Assembly: GCF_000247815.1 (NCBI RefSeq)
Contig: NC_021677.1
Span: 60,708,802-60,772,801 of the forward strand
Source of the DNA: Ficedula albicollis
Lineage: Eukaryota > Chordata > Aves > Passeriformes > Muscicapidae
Reading direction: 5' to 3'
DNA length: 64,000 bases
Below the pieces are notes generated by a model. It was given only the letters and a program-made list of their open reading frames with translations, was not told the origin of the DNA and searched no databases. Shown piece after piece: positions 1 to 15,065 of the stretch. The number at the start of each line of letters is the position of its first letter. Positions within the stretch are counted from its first letter, which is position 1. Position numbers and translations under genes: made by a program.

Positions 1-2254
1 AGAACTGAGTGAAACTTCATTGCAAAACAGCTGATAGTTGCTATTTTTAGGAACAGAGGTTATACTAATCAGAACAAGTAATTGTAGAAGCATTGTCTAG
101 ATGAAGACAACACAAGTCCAGTGTCACCTTGTTCACACATCACTCACAACCCCATCACAATAAAATGCTGCATCCTCCTGCCACATGGCCCCTCCATGAC
201 AAGTCTTCCAAGACCAAATATTTTAAACTGCTGAAGCTTCACTGTACAAGGATTTCCTACAAGGACTGCCTTCCTGAATCCTGAGATCTTTTAACTCGAG
301 CCAGCAAGTGCTGTTGTGGAGAGGGCAGGAGAAATGTTTATTCCCAGGCAAACCCAAAGACAGGTTACTCCTAGTGCTGAATTCCCAGCACCACGATGCC
401 TACTCAGACTTCAAGAAAACCCTACAAGCAGTTGCTGCCTGCTGTCCTCCCCCTTTTGTTTGGTGTTAAATCGTTATTCTGTCATCAACAGTGCAGAGAC
501 CCAGGGACAGTATTTGCACAGGAGGTCACACTACAAGGTCACACCGAGCAGTCAGCACAGAGGGGACACAGCTGGTGCTGCAGAGGAGCTGGGACAGCGC
601 TGCTCCTGCCCTGCCCTCAGAGCTCACTAATCTCTGCTTGGGAACCCCCACTGCTCTCGACTGTACCCTTTGCTTAACATGAGCACCAAGACTATTCCAG
701 GCTAGGGAGTAATAGGATTAAAGCTGTCTAATCCCAGATGTTACTTACAGTTTGTCAGACAAACCACAAATTGGTCCCCCAAAGTAAGGGATGTCACTAT
801 GAACTCAAGACCCAGGACTAACCCACATAAAGCTACACCAGGAGATGCCTAAAAACAAAAATGATGCAAAGATAAGAGAGACATAAAATTCTGAACTGCA
901 TCTTATCAAGAGAGAAACAAGCCCTCTTAAGGAAAGGCAGGAGCCCTTCAACATATTGGTCTATGTAGGTGAAGTGAAAAATGCAAGGGCACCATTTAGC
1001 GATGTCTTTATAAAACAAACAAATGAGCAGCTTTGCTTCAGAAGTCTCTGGAAGTGGGCACACTCCCTATGCCAGCATCCTCATTCCTGTCCTTCAAGTT
1101 TAAACTCGTGACAAGTCACATGCAAGCTTTCAGTGGTGACCTTGGGACAGAGCAAGAATAAACATAAGGATTTCTGTTGATAAAAGAAAAAGCATCCTCA
1201 ACACAAGTGAGATTTAGGGTATCGAACAGAAGAGGCAAAAAAGGATTTGACAGCACAAAGTACACTGGAAACCAGCTTGGGATCCTGCTTCAAGCTGGGA
1301 GCTTAGACCAAATCCTTCTCTACTTCACTTGCCTTGCTCACCACAGGACAAATAAGCCACAAGTATGACAGTGCAGAATAACCAGACACAACTGAGATGA
1401 CACCACAAGAAGCACTAAAAAACACTGCAACTACCACACCAGAGGAGTCATTTCTGGAAGGTTTCACAGCCACACCAGTCACAAGTGCTCAGGACAAACT
1501 GAGAACCAAAGGCTGTGCAGACAATACCAATAGGAAACACAACACTTCTGCAGGACTTTGCAAACAGTTGTAAAACTTCTCTGCTGGCACCCTAAACTAA
1601 CAAACCCCACCTAGAGCAAGGTACTACACTCACACACCTTCTCATTAGGGTACAGAAGCAGGAGTATGTTATCTTAAAGTATCAAGTTTATACCTTCTAT
1701 CACTGCTGAGCAAGCTGGAGAGCAGCATTAGTTCTGTAAGTATAAACCAGCCATAATTTCAGTTTGAACTGGATAATAAAAAGTTCCTGAGTTCTTAGGA
1801 AAAATCTGTTCTCAAGCAACCTTGTAATCACAGTCAAAGAACAGCCTGCTGTTAAGAATGAAACATGAAATTGCTTAAGTAAGATGCTGCTTTCAGCAAC
1901 CAAAAACAAACCTTAACAGCCTAGAAAGTAATTTCTTGGTTTATAGGCATATTTTAAAGTAGAATCAAGTGGACTGGTACAGTATTAACCCATTTACAAA
2001 TTTCAGCTGAAAATGGAAAACTATTCATCCCTGATTCTGCCAGGATAGAAGAGGAACAGCTACTTGGTCCTACACAAGAAGTGCATCAAAGGCAAAGTCC
2101 TACATTTTCCAGACTTGTTTATTTAGAGTAAACCATTTTCCATATTTTAAGAAAAAACCCTGAGTCTTTACTTCCACATGTGTGACCACCTGCCTGTACA
2201 CACCAAGGGGATTAGTTCAACTTGCAGAATGCACTCAGTTTCCTTTTTATAACA

Positions 2255-2433
2255 AACATTAAACATGCAAACTTTTGATGCTGTGACTTGCTTCAATAAA
2301 CATAGATTTTAGAGTCCGACGTTTCTGCTCTCTGATTTTACATTAACATTAAACATGCAAACTTTTGATGCTGTGATTTGCTTCAATAAACATAGATTTT
2401 AGAGTCTGACGTTTCTGCTCTCTGATTTTACAT
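2255..2433. repeat. two-copy tandem duplication, 90-bp period
   Basis: Copies at 2255-2344 and 2345-2433 differ at only two clear positions (gacttg/gatttg and gtccgac/gtctgac). The unit contains no recognisable element. It lies inside PELI2 intron 1. Confidence 0.9.
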
Positions 2434-3596
2434 CGGTACTGAGATGTTGTGAATAAAGCCTACAGCTGGATACAAATCTGCACTCTGAGAAAGTCAAAAG
2501 TACTCCAAGGAATAGGATAGCTGCAGAAAACCAACACAAGTATGTTTTCTTTCTTAGCTTAAATGAAGCAAAACGTTTGTTCTATCCAGCCATACATAAG
2601 CTCACAAAAATTCCACAGACCTTTCCTCAGATATAATCCTTTCCACTGTTCTCCTACACTGCAGTTAATGTTCTATTCAGACACAATTCTTCTGGTGTTT
2701 GATTAATCTTCTTGCAAGTTCTGAACTGACCCCAATCACACATTCACAATATGCACATCATAAGATCCACCATAAACCCAGCACAAGACATAAATGTTTC
2801 CAAGAAGCCACTGTCAATATCAAAGAAAAAAACCAAACAACAAAATCTGTTTCTCCAGAACAGCAGCCTTCCAGCCATGACTGCTGGAGCCAATGCTTCT
2901 CAGAGAATCATGACCTTGAACACATTTAACTGGTAGCTCCCATTATGTGCTACACTCACTCCTCTAAATGAAACCCAAAGTACATTCTCCAATAAGGCTT
3001 AAAAGCAGAACTCAAGTCACCTAAGCAGTTTCACCGATATATCTACACCAGCTAGTGCAGCAAATCACCAAGGCATTAAACCAAGCCTCAGTCTGGTACC
3101 AGACAGCAAATCTATCTACGTGCAAACTAAGTCCCCAGTTCAATTCCACAGCCAGGATGACTCTCCCTCCTCCCCCAGCCCATGCACAGAAGCAAACAGC
3201 ACTCAAGGACAAGTAGAGATCCCACACTTCATCTCCATTTGTCAACACCACTGGAAACCTGCACTGGCTTCTTCCTGAACAGCACAGCAAGAGATGAACT
3301 AGAGTTACATGAAAAGCCAGACAGGTAACTTTAAAAAAATGAAAATGTGTTCATAAGCTGAAGACACTTCAGAAACTTTACTTACCCTGCAAGGAGGTAG
3401 TGGTAGTAGAAACTCTGATCAGTCAGAAAAAGCCAGTATAAAAAAGAAGAATTTAAAAATGCATGTCCCTTGAGATTAACACAAAAAGACGGTTTCAGAT
3501 ATAAAGTTGCTTCAAGTATAAAGTGGTCTATCAATGAGAAGAGCGTCCCAAAAATTACCACACAATGTATGACTAAACACAAGTGAGAATTTTTGT

Positions 3597-3709
3597 AGAA
3601 TTCAAGAATGGTTTGAGTTGGAAGAGACCCTATAAACCATCCAGTTCCAACCCCCTGCTATGGATAGGGACATTTTCCACTAGACCAGCTTGCTCCAAGA
3701 CCCATCCTT
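3597..3709 (-). mobile_element. CR1 LINE 3'-end fragment
   Basis: It opens with 'AATGGTTTGAGTTGGAAGAG' and continues through 'CCAGTTCCAACCCCCTGC' and 'CTAGACCAGCTTGCTCCAAG', the reverse complement of the CR1 tail. It is 5'-truncated and moderately diverged, and lies inside PELI2 intron 1 in the same orientation as the gene. Confidence 0.85.
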
Positions 3710-5366
3710 TCATTCTACTTTCTCAAAAGGTTAAATTTAAGCAGAACTACAGCCTGTTTATTCAAAGATGTCAAACAGTCCACATTAACAATGCTCACAT
3801 AACAACTCACAGTGGCTTCTTTCAGCACTGAAGCCTCCAAATTAGCCAATTCATTTATTTTAATGGTAGGCAATGGAAAACTCACACATATAATGTTGAC
3901 AGCAATTTCAAAGTGATTACTGTAACAACACTGAAGGACAACCCTTAGAGTTTTGTCTGGTTAAATTTCAAAAATGCATTAGATATTGCAAAATCCAGTA
4001 AGTCTGTAAAACAGTCTTCCTGAGCTGAGGATGTACCAGGCTGCACCTCCTCGCTAAGGAGTAGCAAACACCAAGAAAGCCTTTGGTTAATAAGGAATAT
4101 TCCATTTACACGCACACAACTACCAGAACCCCCATCCAAAACTGCCATACAACAAAGCATTCAATGTCAGGTACAAATCTTTCACTGCTACAGGACTCAC
4201 CCACTGACTACAGTGACTACTCATTTCTCTTTGCTGTTCAATTTACAGCATTTTAACCAAGTGACTTTCCTGAGAGGTCACAGCTGCCCCTCCCCATCGT
4301 GCAGTCCCAGAGGATTTAAGGGCATCGGGCCCCTGACACCTGGACTCAGTGACAGTCCCCCTGCAGCCAGGGACCAGCTCCTTCACACATTCAGCTGGCT
4401 GGAATGACACTGCTGGAATAAAGTCTGCAGGGCACAATTCAGAGTTAGGGGACAAAGGGGCCAGGACACACACCTCAAAACATTAAGACACCAGAGAAAT
4501 CAAACAAAAGCTACTGACAAACGCAGTAACAAACACGCTGACACTATTCAGGTACTTGGTACTGCATTCAGCATCTCCTTAACTCCCCCCAGCCCCACGT
4601 TCCAAGGAATATATAATGAGCCATTACTTTGACAGGACTTCAAACAATGCTGCTTTCTTTTTTTTCTTCAAAAAGAATTAGAATATGAATGTTTCTGCTT
4701 CACCAAGAAATCCAGAGCCTTTTGTGAGCAGATGATGCTACGAGCAGATGTACACAAGCAGATTCACAATAAAGCAGATGATCTCTTCTTTACCAGCCAT
4801 CTTGACCTGTCTGGCTCGATTTACATAAACTGTTTCTATTCACTACAACATTGATTATGTAAACCTCGGCAAAATCTTAACCAAACACGCGCTGCCACAT
4901 CACTGCCAGCACAGAGCTGGGAGAAGGTTATTAGAGATGTGTTTGCTGCACCGACCGACACGAAACGCCTCGGGCTTTACTGGGGCTCACACTAAGGCAG
5001 ACTGAGCAATCACAACTATTGCGAGACAATAAGGAACGTGCCCTGCTGGCAGAGCCACCTCCTGCCAAAAAAACGCCTTCCCCTCGATTTAAAGGTCAAG
5101 GTACAGCAACCACGCTTTAATACTCTGTTAAGGCAGAGTGAGAGCAAAAGATAAAGGGAAAGTTTTGTCATCTTAAAAACAGGAGCTCAGCAGTTTGCCA
5201 GGTATGCCAATTCCTTTGTTCATCAGCCTTTTCACCACCTAATTTAAAAGTCTCACAGTTCAAGACACAAGTTATTCATCAACATCACAATCAAGGCTTT
5301 TTTTTTAAAAAAAACAAAAAAAAACACCCACACAGCGTCTCAAAACAGCTTTTTCTTTTTTTTTCC

Positions 5367-6061
<695 letters not shown>

Positions 6062-7976
6062 TTTTTTTTCCTTTTTTTTTTTTAAATCTAGCTGCGAGGC
6101 TGCGCTATCAATTTTAATCAGGCAGTTGTAACAAGAGCTGCAACACTACGCTTCTGCTGGTCCCCAGGTCTCAGTTTCACTACAGGGAGGAGAGCAGATT
6201 TACATTGTCTTATTTAAATGAAACTCCAGATTACAAGATTTTAATACAAAACAGGTATTAAGTGGTTTTTTTAGCATACTGAACAGCTTAAGCTGTTCCA
6301 AGAGTTCCTAGTCACAAATGTTGAGTCACCAAAGAAAAGAGAGGGATGTTTGCATTATTTATGTTGCTACAAACAACATTTACGACCCCTCTGACAGGAC
6401 ACAGAGTAACCAACTCCTGAAGTAGCAAAGGGCTCTTAAAACAACAACCTTCGGTCCAAAAATTAAAAATACAGCTACAGAAGTCATGAGATTTCCTAGA
6501 CTGCTTCCATCACGACTACCTAGTCCTACACCACACTGTGTGAGCAGTGCCAGCCCCATTGTTTGAGCGCAGCCACAGAGACACCGTGACCGGAGAGACC
6601 CAGCTCCCCCGCACAGACTTCTTGTCCCTGGCTGCACTGCAAGGACAGGATCTGTTCGCGTTTTCAGTACATCTCACACCTACGAGATGCAACCTCAGTA
6701 GTTTTAGAGAGCGGCTGAAACTCAGACAGGACCGAAACGCAGCCATACACGTTTTATTTAGATTTTATTGGCGTGTTTCAACACACACAGTGAAGATCAA
6801 GAGCCCAGCAGCACCGATAAGCCGAGATCAATGCGTCCCCATATTAAAGGCAAAGCGCACCAGACTTTGCCAGGTTAAGATCAGAGGCAAAACATTTCAT
6901 ACTTCTGTACTTTCAACTGCTGCTAAAAATAGTAAAGCAACAGAAAGGAAAATGCTTCCAGCTGTGCACAAAGAGCCTCTGCAGCACAACATCAATTTAT
7001 GCACTCTAATTTAATTAAAGATCCTGCATTATACTATGACTTTATTGTCAGAGACAGTGCTGCACAGCTGAGCTCACCCTCCATTGCCACAACTGAAACA
7101 GTAAGAACGTTTCTTTATTAAATTTAGTGTGATATGGGTATTTCTCACGAATCAAGGGACTTAAATTGAAGGATTTCAAGTACCAGCTACACCACGCTCA
7201 TGATAGCAGCTGTGTTTTATTCCACGGTAACTGCATCTTGACCCAGTCTCGTGACAGGAAACATTTGGCATCCCTTAAGGAAAAAAGGTGCACTACTGGA
7301 TAGAGCACCCAGCCTGGACTGCTCTTTTTCAAACACTTCTTCTGCAAAGGTGAACACGGCTCTTTAGGAAAGGACCGAAATAAAACAAAAATCCCTAAGA
7401 AACCGGAGTGGGGTTTTCTACGACCTTGCAGCAGATCTGTACCAGATTCTGGGGGAGGCTGAGTAACGCAGCGAGGCTGTGACTGTGCTGCTTCGCGGCT
7501 GGCTCCAAACCTCTCCGTTGCGTTTAGCAGTGAAAAATCACTCCATTAACCATACGTTAGCAGGTATTAAACTATCAAAATTAAGCATCTCTGCCGAGGT
7601 TCGCGAGGGCTCTCAGCAAGGCACGGCTTAGACGCTTCTCCCTCATCTGCTTCCGCGGCGCTCAGCGGAGCGGCTGCGAGCTTTACCAGCAGGGCAAACA
7701 GCGTAATGCCAAGCCGATTACTTTAAGATCCGTATCAAGCCGAGAAAATAAACATTTCCACGACGAATCCGAATGCGAGTGGTTCACCCTCCTCCTCCTC
7801 CTCCCGCTCCTCGTTCCAAAGTCATCTCCCTGCCATCTGCAAGGAGGCAGCGGCCGAGGGACGGGGCCCCCAGCGGGGCTTGCGAGCCAGAACCCCGCAA
7901 GAAGTTTCTTCGCCAGCCCCGCCGTGACCTCGATGCCCGAGAGCGGCCGGACCCCGCTCCGTCCTCCCGTCCGTCC

Positions 7977-9026
<1,050 letters not shown>

Positions 9027-9168
9027 CGCCCCCTCGCGCCCCCCTCCAGCCCCGAGCGCTCGCTCGCTCGCAGCGCGGAGACGCGGCCGGCGCTGAGCCG
9101 GAGGCTGGGAAGGAACAACCCGCGCCGCTCCGGGACCGCCGCGCTTCTCCCCCCTTCCCGGCACTCAC

Positions 9169-9245
9169 CCCAGCACCACCAGCTCCCCGTACTTGACGGG
9201 CTCCTTGTTCAGCGCGCACAGCTCCTCCTGGCTGGGGGAGAACAT
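9169..9245 (-). CDS. PELI2: Pellino E3 ubiquitin-protein ligase 2, first coding exon (residues 1-26)
   Basis: Translation from the ATG at 9245-9243 gives 25 codons plus two bases of a glycine codon. It begins MFSPSQEELCALN and ends KEPVKYGELVVLG. Compared from memory, human PELI2 starts MFSPGQEEHCAPN then KEPVKYGELVVLG, so about 23 of 26 residues agree; PELI1 (SKAPVKYGELIVLG) is a poorer match and PELI3 poorer still. The exon ends at 9169, followed by donor GTGAGT (9168-9163), splitting the Gly codon after its second base. Pellino-2 binds IRAK-type kinases through its FHA-like domain and ubiquitinates them through a C-terminal RING-like domain in the cytosol; both domains lie in later exons outside this window. 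The start context is weak (C at -3, T at +4). No stop precedes the ATG in frame before the poly-C block, but homology favours this ATG. Confidence 0.88.
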
Positions 9246-9264
9246 GGGGCCGCCGCTGTGGTAG

Positions 9265-10077
<813 letters not shown>

Positions 10078-10360
10078 CACAGGCAGCAGTGGTACGGCCC
10101 GGCCGTGTTATGTAAACATAGAGTAAAGGGGACCCGGCCGCTCTTAAAGGGGCCCCGCGGCTCGGGGGCCGGGGTCACCGAGGGGTCCCGAGGGAGGGCT
10201 CTGGGTCACTCAGCCTGGGTTCCACATCACCCGTGGGGCTCCAGATCCCCTCCTGCCCCGGGGCGCGCCCAGATCCACGGGGTGTCCCTGGACCGCAGGT
10301 TTGGGTCGCTGCGGGGCTGCGATCCTGTGTGGGATGGGGGTCCCGAACGGGCTCGCCGTG

Positions 10361-10390
10361 GCTGTGGGGAGCTGTGGGGAGCTGTGGGGA
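10361..10390. repeat. three exact copies of a 10-bp unit (GCTGTGGGGA)
   Basis: This is a perfect short tandem array just upstream of the PELI2 CpG island, within GC-rich unique sequence at 10346-10605 that otherwise shows no gene. Confidence 0.9.
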
Positions 10391-10605
10391 GCTCCCGGCT
10401 CAGCTCCTGCCCCAACCCACCCCTTCACCCTCCCTGGGGTGTCTCAGCAGTGGGGCCACCCTCAGGCCCTGCCCTTGGGGTGCTCTCCTGCCCCATCCCC
10501 TGTCTCCCATCCCTGGAGCTGGCAGGAGCCATGGAGCTCACAGAGTCCTCTTCTGGCCTGCATTCCTCTGAGGGGACAGAAATGCCCTCACCCCCTTTGT
10601 TCCTG

Positions 10606-10652
10606 AGTGGTCTTTCAGGTCCTTCCCAACCCAACCCATTCTATGACTTCAA
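10606..10652 (+). mobile_element. short CR1 LINE 3'-tail fragment
   Basis: 'GGTCCTTCCCAACCCAACCC' followed by ATTCTATGA matches the last ~45 bp of CR1. The copy is very short, so an incidental match is possible. Confidence 0.5.
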
Positions 10653-10739
10653 GGATTTTTTTCCTGCCTCGATGTCTCCCCCATCACCACCCCCTTCTCT
10701 CCCCTTTGCCCTCTGCACCTGACTAAAGCCAAAACCAAC

Positions 10740-11060
10740 AAAGATCGGCTCGTTGTTAGTCCATGTTGAGGACAGAAATTCTCATTAGCTGGTATTTGAG
10801 GTTTCCAACCCATTATCAAAGACAAAAGCAATGGGAGAATCCCCCTTTGCTGAAGAGCATCCCTGGGGCCGGCACAGTCACACTCCTCCTGCCAAAAGCT
10901 TTCCCTCTGACAGAAATTGTATTTAGCTATTAATTTTACCGGTAATATTATTTTTCTGTCGTTCTGGTGAAGAGGTGAAATGGAAAAACACAACCAATCT
11001 CGAAGGGCTGCAAAATGGAGATCTTCCCAGGGGCCGTGTGAAGGAGACAAGATTTTATTG
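10740..11060. promoter_or_regulatory. candidate conserved noncoding element upstream of PELI2
   Basis: This unique, repeat-free block lies about 1.5 kb upstream of PELI2. It has the texture of a vertebrate enhancer: AT-rich homeobox-type cores (TAGCTATTAATTTTACCGG), an ACCGGT palindrome, 'AACCAATC' and scattered CpGs. No conservation data are available. Confidence 0.25.
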
Positions 11061-11640
11061 AAGACAGGGAGCTGAATTATTACAGATTTGTCTTCTTTAC
11101 TGCTCTAACAAAATAGAAAAGAAAGCCGGGCTGTAAGTCACTGTCAAAGGAAACAAATACATTCCCAAAAACAGTGTGGAAAACAAAGCTCCCGGCGGCA
11201 TCCTCTTCAACTTCCTCATTTCTCCCCTGAAAACAAAACCTTGGCAGCAGCCTGGCTTTCACATGGCATTAACAAACTCCAATACTCTTCCAAAAAATGC
11301 TCCTGAGCAGCTCAGCTCAGATGGGCTTCCACAAGCCAGTGATGTGTGTGGACTTAGAGTAAAAAAATCAACATCCTTCATCCATAAGGGCAACCAGCAA
11401 AGGGAAACAGAAATTTGAGAGAACTGAAGTTGGGTGTTCATGCAAATTTCTGTTCAAAGTTTAAACTTTCCCCCTGAATTTCCTTCTAAACCCTGAAAAT
11501 TTTAATTAGACAAAAATATCCCCGTCTTGAGCACTTGCTAGGAATGTGCCCTTAAACAAATCCGTCCTTCTCCTTTCAAGAAGGTAATATGCTGACTGTA
11601 TTGCAAAGCATTGACAGTTCTCTCCTATATTTGTATTCTT
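11061..11640. other. unique intergenic sequence, nothing recognised
   Basis: There is no repeat signature and no convincing coding frame; the longest frames here are about 80 codons and unlike any known protein. Confidence 0.6.
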
Positions 11641-11727
11641 CTTCTTCATTATCACTCTCTCTCTCTCTTTTTCTCTACATAGATATATATAAAAATAAAT
11701 ATATATATATACACACAAAGCAATGTG
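11641..11727. repeat. compound microsatellite (TC)n-(TA)n-(CA)n
   Basis: A pyrimidine CT-repeat stretch passes into interrupted ATATAT and then ACACAC. It is low complexity and produces the tyrosine/isoleucine-rich short frames around it. Confidence 0.85.
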
Positions 11728-14639
11728 TATATATTCAAGCATGTATCCATCTATCTGTATGTAGCATGGATATACCTCAATAACTACTTATCCTTCTACC
11801 TAACTGTAGTGGTGGATGTTTGTTTGGACTAAGGTGATAATATTCCACTGCTTTTATGCAATAGAAAACTGAAACTGTTATTTGGACTAAAAGCAATACA
11901 CTCCAAAAGACCTGGTGGTCATGGCTAAATATGTATCTTTCTTTTGCTGTAGATTTGTTGGTCATCTTATGTGTAAAAACCTGGGGCTGGAGGGATGAGG
12001 AAGGACCTTGGAGGTCTGATTTTGACCCTCTTTTCCACTTCCTCATTTTTCTAACGCTGCTCTTTTTGGAAAACAGGGGGAAGTTGGGCAGCTCTACACC
12101 CTTTTCCCAAACCTGCACGTTTTTTTCCTGGCACACAAACCAGTGCATTTGCTGTCCTTAAACACAGAAGTGACTCCCACTCCATGCCTACAGAAAATGC
12201 ACTGGTTTGCACTGCTGAAAAAAGTTATTAAATACAGAAAATTAGCTTCTTAGCGTTGCTGAAAAATGGATGTGCAGGGAAAAAAGATCCCAGTGGGATT
12301 CACAGGGGAATATTTACATCTGTGGTGTTCATAGGAGGTGGATGAGCTGTGCTGGGGTGAGGAGCACTCACCTGCCACATACCTGTGGTGGGAGACTGTG
12401 ATATAAACCCTGAGCTTGGGATGATCCACTGTTTTTTTCCTTGGAAATGTGCTTCATTTGTCCATGTCCAATCTCTTCATTCTGGTGTTCTAGGCTGAGG
12501 GAAGATCAGCCCCAGCCCCACAAGGTGTTCTGGGGGCTGCTGAGTATTTTCTTGCCAAATTTTTAGGTTTTCTCATTTCAATTCCCAAGGACCAATAGCC
12601 TCCAGCAGTGGAAACCTGCTTAGAATTGTTTAATATTTACAATTTCTACATTTTGGCTAATGAAGCAGAGCCAGGAGGAGCAGCAGCTCTGCCACATGTC
12701 ACAGCACCCTGTCCCACACAGATCCCATCCCAAATCCCAGCCCCTCTATTTCCCCCAGCTCCAAAAAACTCCTTTTGCAACTGGTACAAGCAACCCTTGG
12801 CTGGCATTTTCCCCTAACCCCATTGAAATAATTGAGAAATAAACCCACAGCTGCACTCTGCTACTTTTCAGCTCAAAGCATCTTTCCTTTTTGGATTTGG
12901 GATATCTCAGGATGGCTTTTTAGGGCGGTGAAGGGAGGTTTGGTTGTTTTCCAACCAAAAAATACTAAAAGTGGGAGTCACAGATAACTTGGAGCTCCTT
13001 CTAGGCTGCATCCACACTGAAAGAGGGATTTTGCTCCCAGGTTTAGCACGAGCAGCTGCTTGGCTGGATGGAGGAATATCCAGCCAAGCCAGGCAAGCAT
13101 TAAAAATCAATGTTTGAAAAAAAAAAAATCCCTAACATGAAGAAATAGTACATGCCCATTTATTTTTAAAATGCAATAAAAAGTTATTTTAAATGCAGGA
13201 AGATTAATAATGCTCTAATTCAGCCAAGTACTTCCAGATGTGCTGGACTCTGAGTGTATTTCAGTGTTTTTATGAATCAGGGCTTAGGGAATGGGCTTCA
13301 AAAGTACTGAAAGAGGTTTTTAAAGGGGAATAAACCCCAGGAAAGGAGAAAAACTCTCTCAGCTGTAAGGTTAGCATCAAGCAGGTATCACCTGGGTGGG
13401 TGATACCTTTCAGGCTGCAAAGTCTCCAGCTGGCAGGTGAGTGAGGCTTTCAAGCAGCCACCAAGTAGAAATAGCAGGAGAAAGAGCAGCAGGTGTTTTA
13501 AAAGTAGATTTGATAAATAAATTACAGGAAAAGTAAGATGTGATTGCTCATAATGATGCAATACCAAGATTAGCATGTTTGGGGGATCTCTCAGTCCATG
13601 TTTCAGGGATTCAGTGCCTAACTCAGGTCAGGCTAAAACAGATTTCCTTACTCCATTTGAGAATCTCTCCTATTGTCTTAATTTTCCACCACAGCACGTA
13701 ATGGTCTTCATTCATAATACCACCTAAAATTTAGAGGGGAGAATTGCATTAAAAATAAGTGGAAGAGCTAAAAGGATAAAATACTTTCAAATACCCTGGC
13801 AGCAGCTTAAAGATATGGTACAGGCTCCAGCTTAATATGTAACACTCCTTAATAAAGACCCTAAAGGAATTTTTAAAAGCAAAGAAGTTAAGTAGCAGAG
13901 TGGGGAAGGCTATTAGGAACAAAAAAGATAGCTGTCAAAAATGAGGGAAATGGAATATAGCACAACCACTGGCAAATATAAAACCACAGCAAGGCAAGTG
14001 CAGAAGATATTTCAAAGCAGTTTACCAGAGGCACAAAAATGCTTATAAAAACATAGCAGAGACTGAAAGTCAACCAGGGACTCGCTGGGACCAGCAAGCA
14101 GTGGAAGTGAGAAGTTTGGGGTGAAATGAAACACTGGTGGGTCGAGTAAATGAGCTCCCCACGTGTCTGGGCTTGAGAGTCCCACAGAAAAACCCTCCTT
14201 TTCTGCAGTGACTCTGACAAGCTTCTTAAATATAAGTATCAGCAAGAAAATTTTGGAATAAAAAGGTAAATTGACAGAGGAGCGAATTTCCAGAGTGAGA
14301 TGTCTCTGACCCAAGACTTGGAAAGAGAGTCAAAGACAATTATACGAATAATTGTATTTGTATAATTATATTCTGTACAACATTGCATCAATGTATCATT
14401 ATATATTTGCATTTGTACAGTTCTGTGAAGGATTGCTCTAGTCTGCAGGATGAGAAATAACAAACTTGCCACTGAAGAAGCAAGTTTTAAGAACTTAAAA
14501 CTTGAAGAGTTGAAGTCTGACCTGCACTAGACAAATGAAAATACAGTGGAGTTCAGGTGAATATGGATAACTGGGATGCACTGGGAAGATCTGATACACC
14601 AGGGAAAGGGCAACAGGAAGTTTTTGCAGAAAGAAGTCA
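11728..14639. other. unique intergenic sequence
   Basis: No gene is recognised. A12 occurs at about 13117, and there is a small imperfect AT palindrome at 14338-14372 (AATTATACGAA facing TTTGTATAATT). The remainder is anonymous. Confidence 0.6.
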
Positions 14640-15065
14640 AAGTTTATAACTCATTCACACCCCTTAAAGCAATCAATGAATATGTTGGAGGAGGTGATTG
14701 CATGTGTATCACATACCTGGGGTTCAGCAAAGCTTTGGCACCACAAGAGCTGTCAAAGAGATAAAAGTTGCTTGAGATAAAGAAAGGGCTGCATGGATTA
14801 GCAGCTGAGACAAGAGAAACCCAAGGCTGGAAATCAGTTTTCATTTTCACAGTGGGGAGAGGTTATTGCTGGGATTTTGTGGTATCGTGGGGCCGTGGCC
14901 AGGCTGCTGACTTCTAATGGGAAAGTTTGCTGACAAGCCAAAAAAATTTTAAGCTGACTGCAAGGAGTTCTAGAAGAACCCAGCAAAAAAATGTCCAAGT
15001 AAAGTGTATACAAGATGACCTTAGCCATATCTGTCTGATGGCTGGCTCTAATTGAGCTATTGTCA
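14640..15065 (+). mobile_element. ancient CR1/L2-like reverse-transcriptase (ORF2) fragment
   Basis: In the + frame near 14715 the sequence reads ITYLGFSKALAP, resembling the LINE RT motif (I)YLDFSKAFDT. About 200 bp later, near 14924, it reads GKFADKPKKF, resembling the SKFADDTKLG active-site block. The spacing between these blocks matches CR1 ORF2, with roughly 70 residues between them (from memory). The aspartates of FADD are degraded (FADK) and frames are broken, so this is an old fossil. Ends are approximate. Confidence 0.5.

Noticed and set aside
6547..7014. 155-codon frame in PELI2 intron 1
   Set aside because: It resembles no family I know and lies in a region inferred to be intronic on the other strand.
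10105..10722. 205-codon frame upstream of PELI2
   Set aside because: GC-rich sequence readily gives long frames; there is no domain, it crosses a short tandem repeat and a CR1 tail, and competing frames overlap it.
14338..14372. AT palindrome as a small structural RNA
   Set aside because: It is short, imperfect and AT-rich; such hairpins are common by chance.
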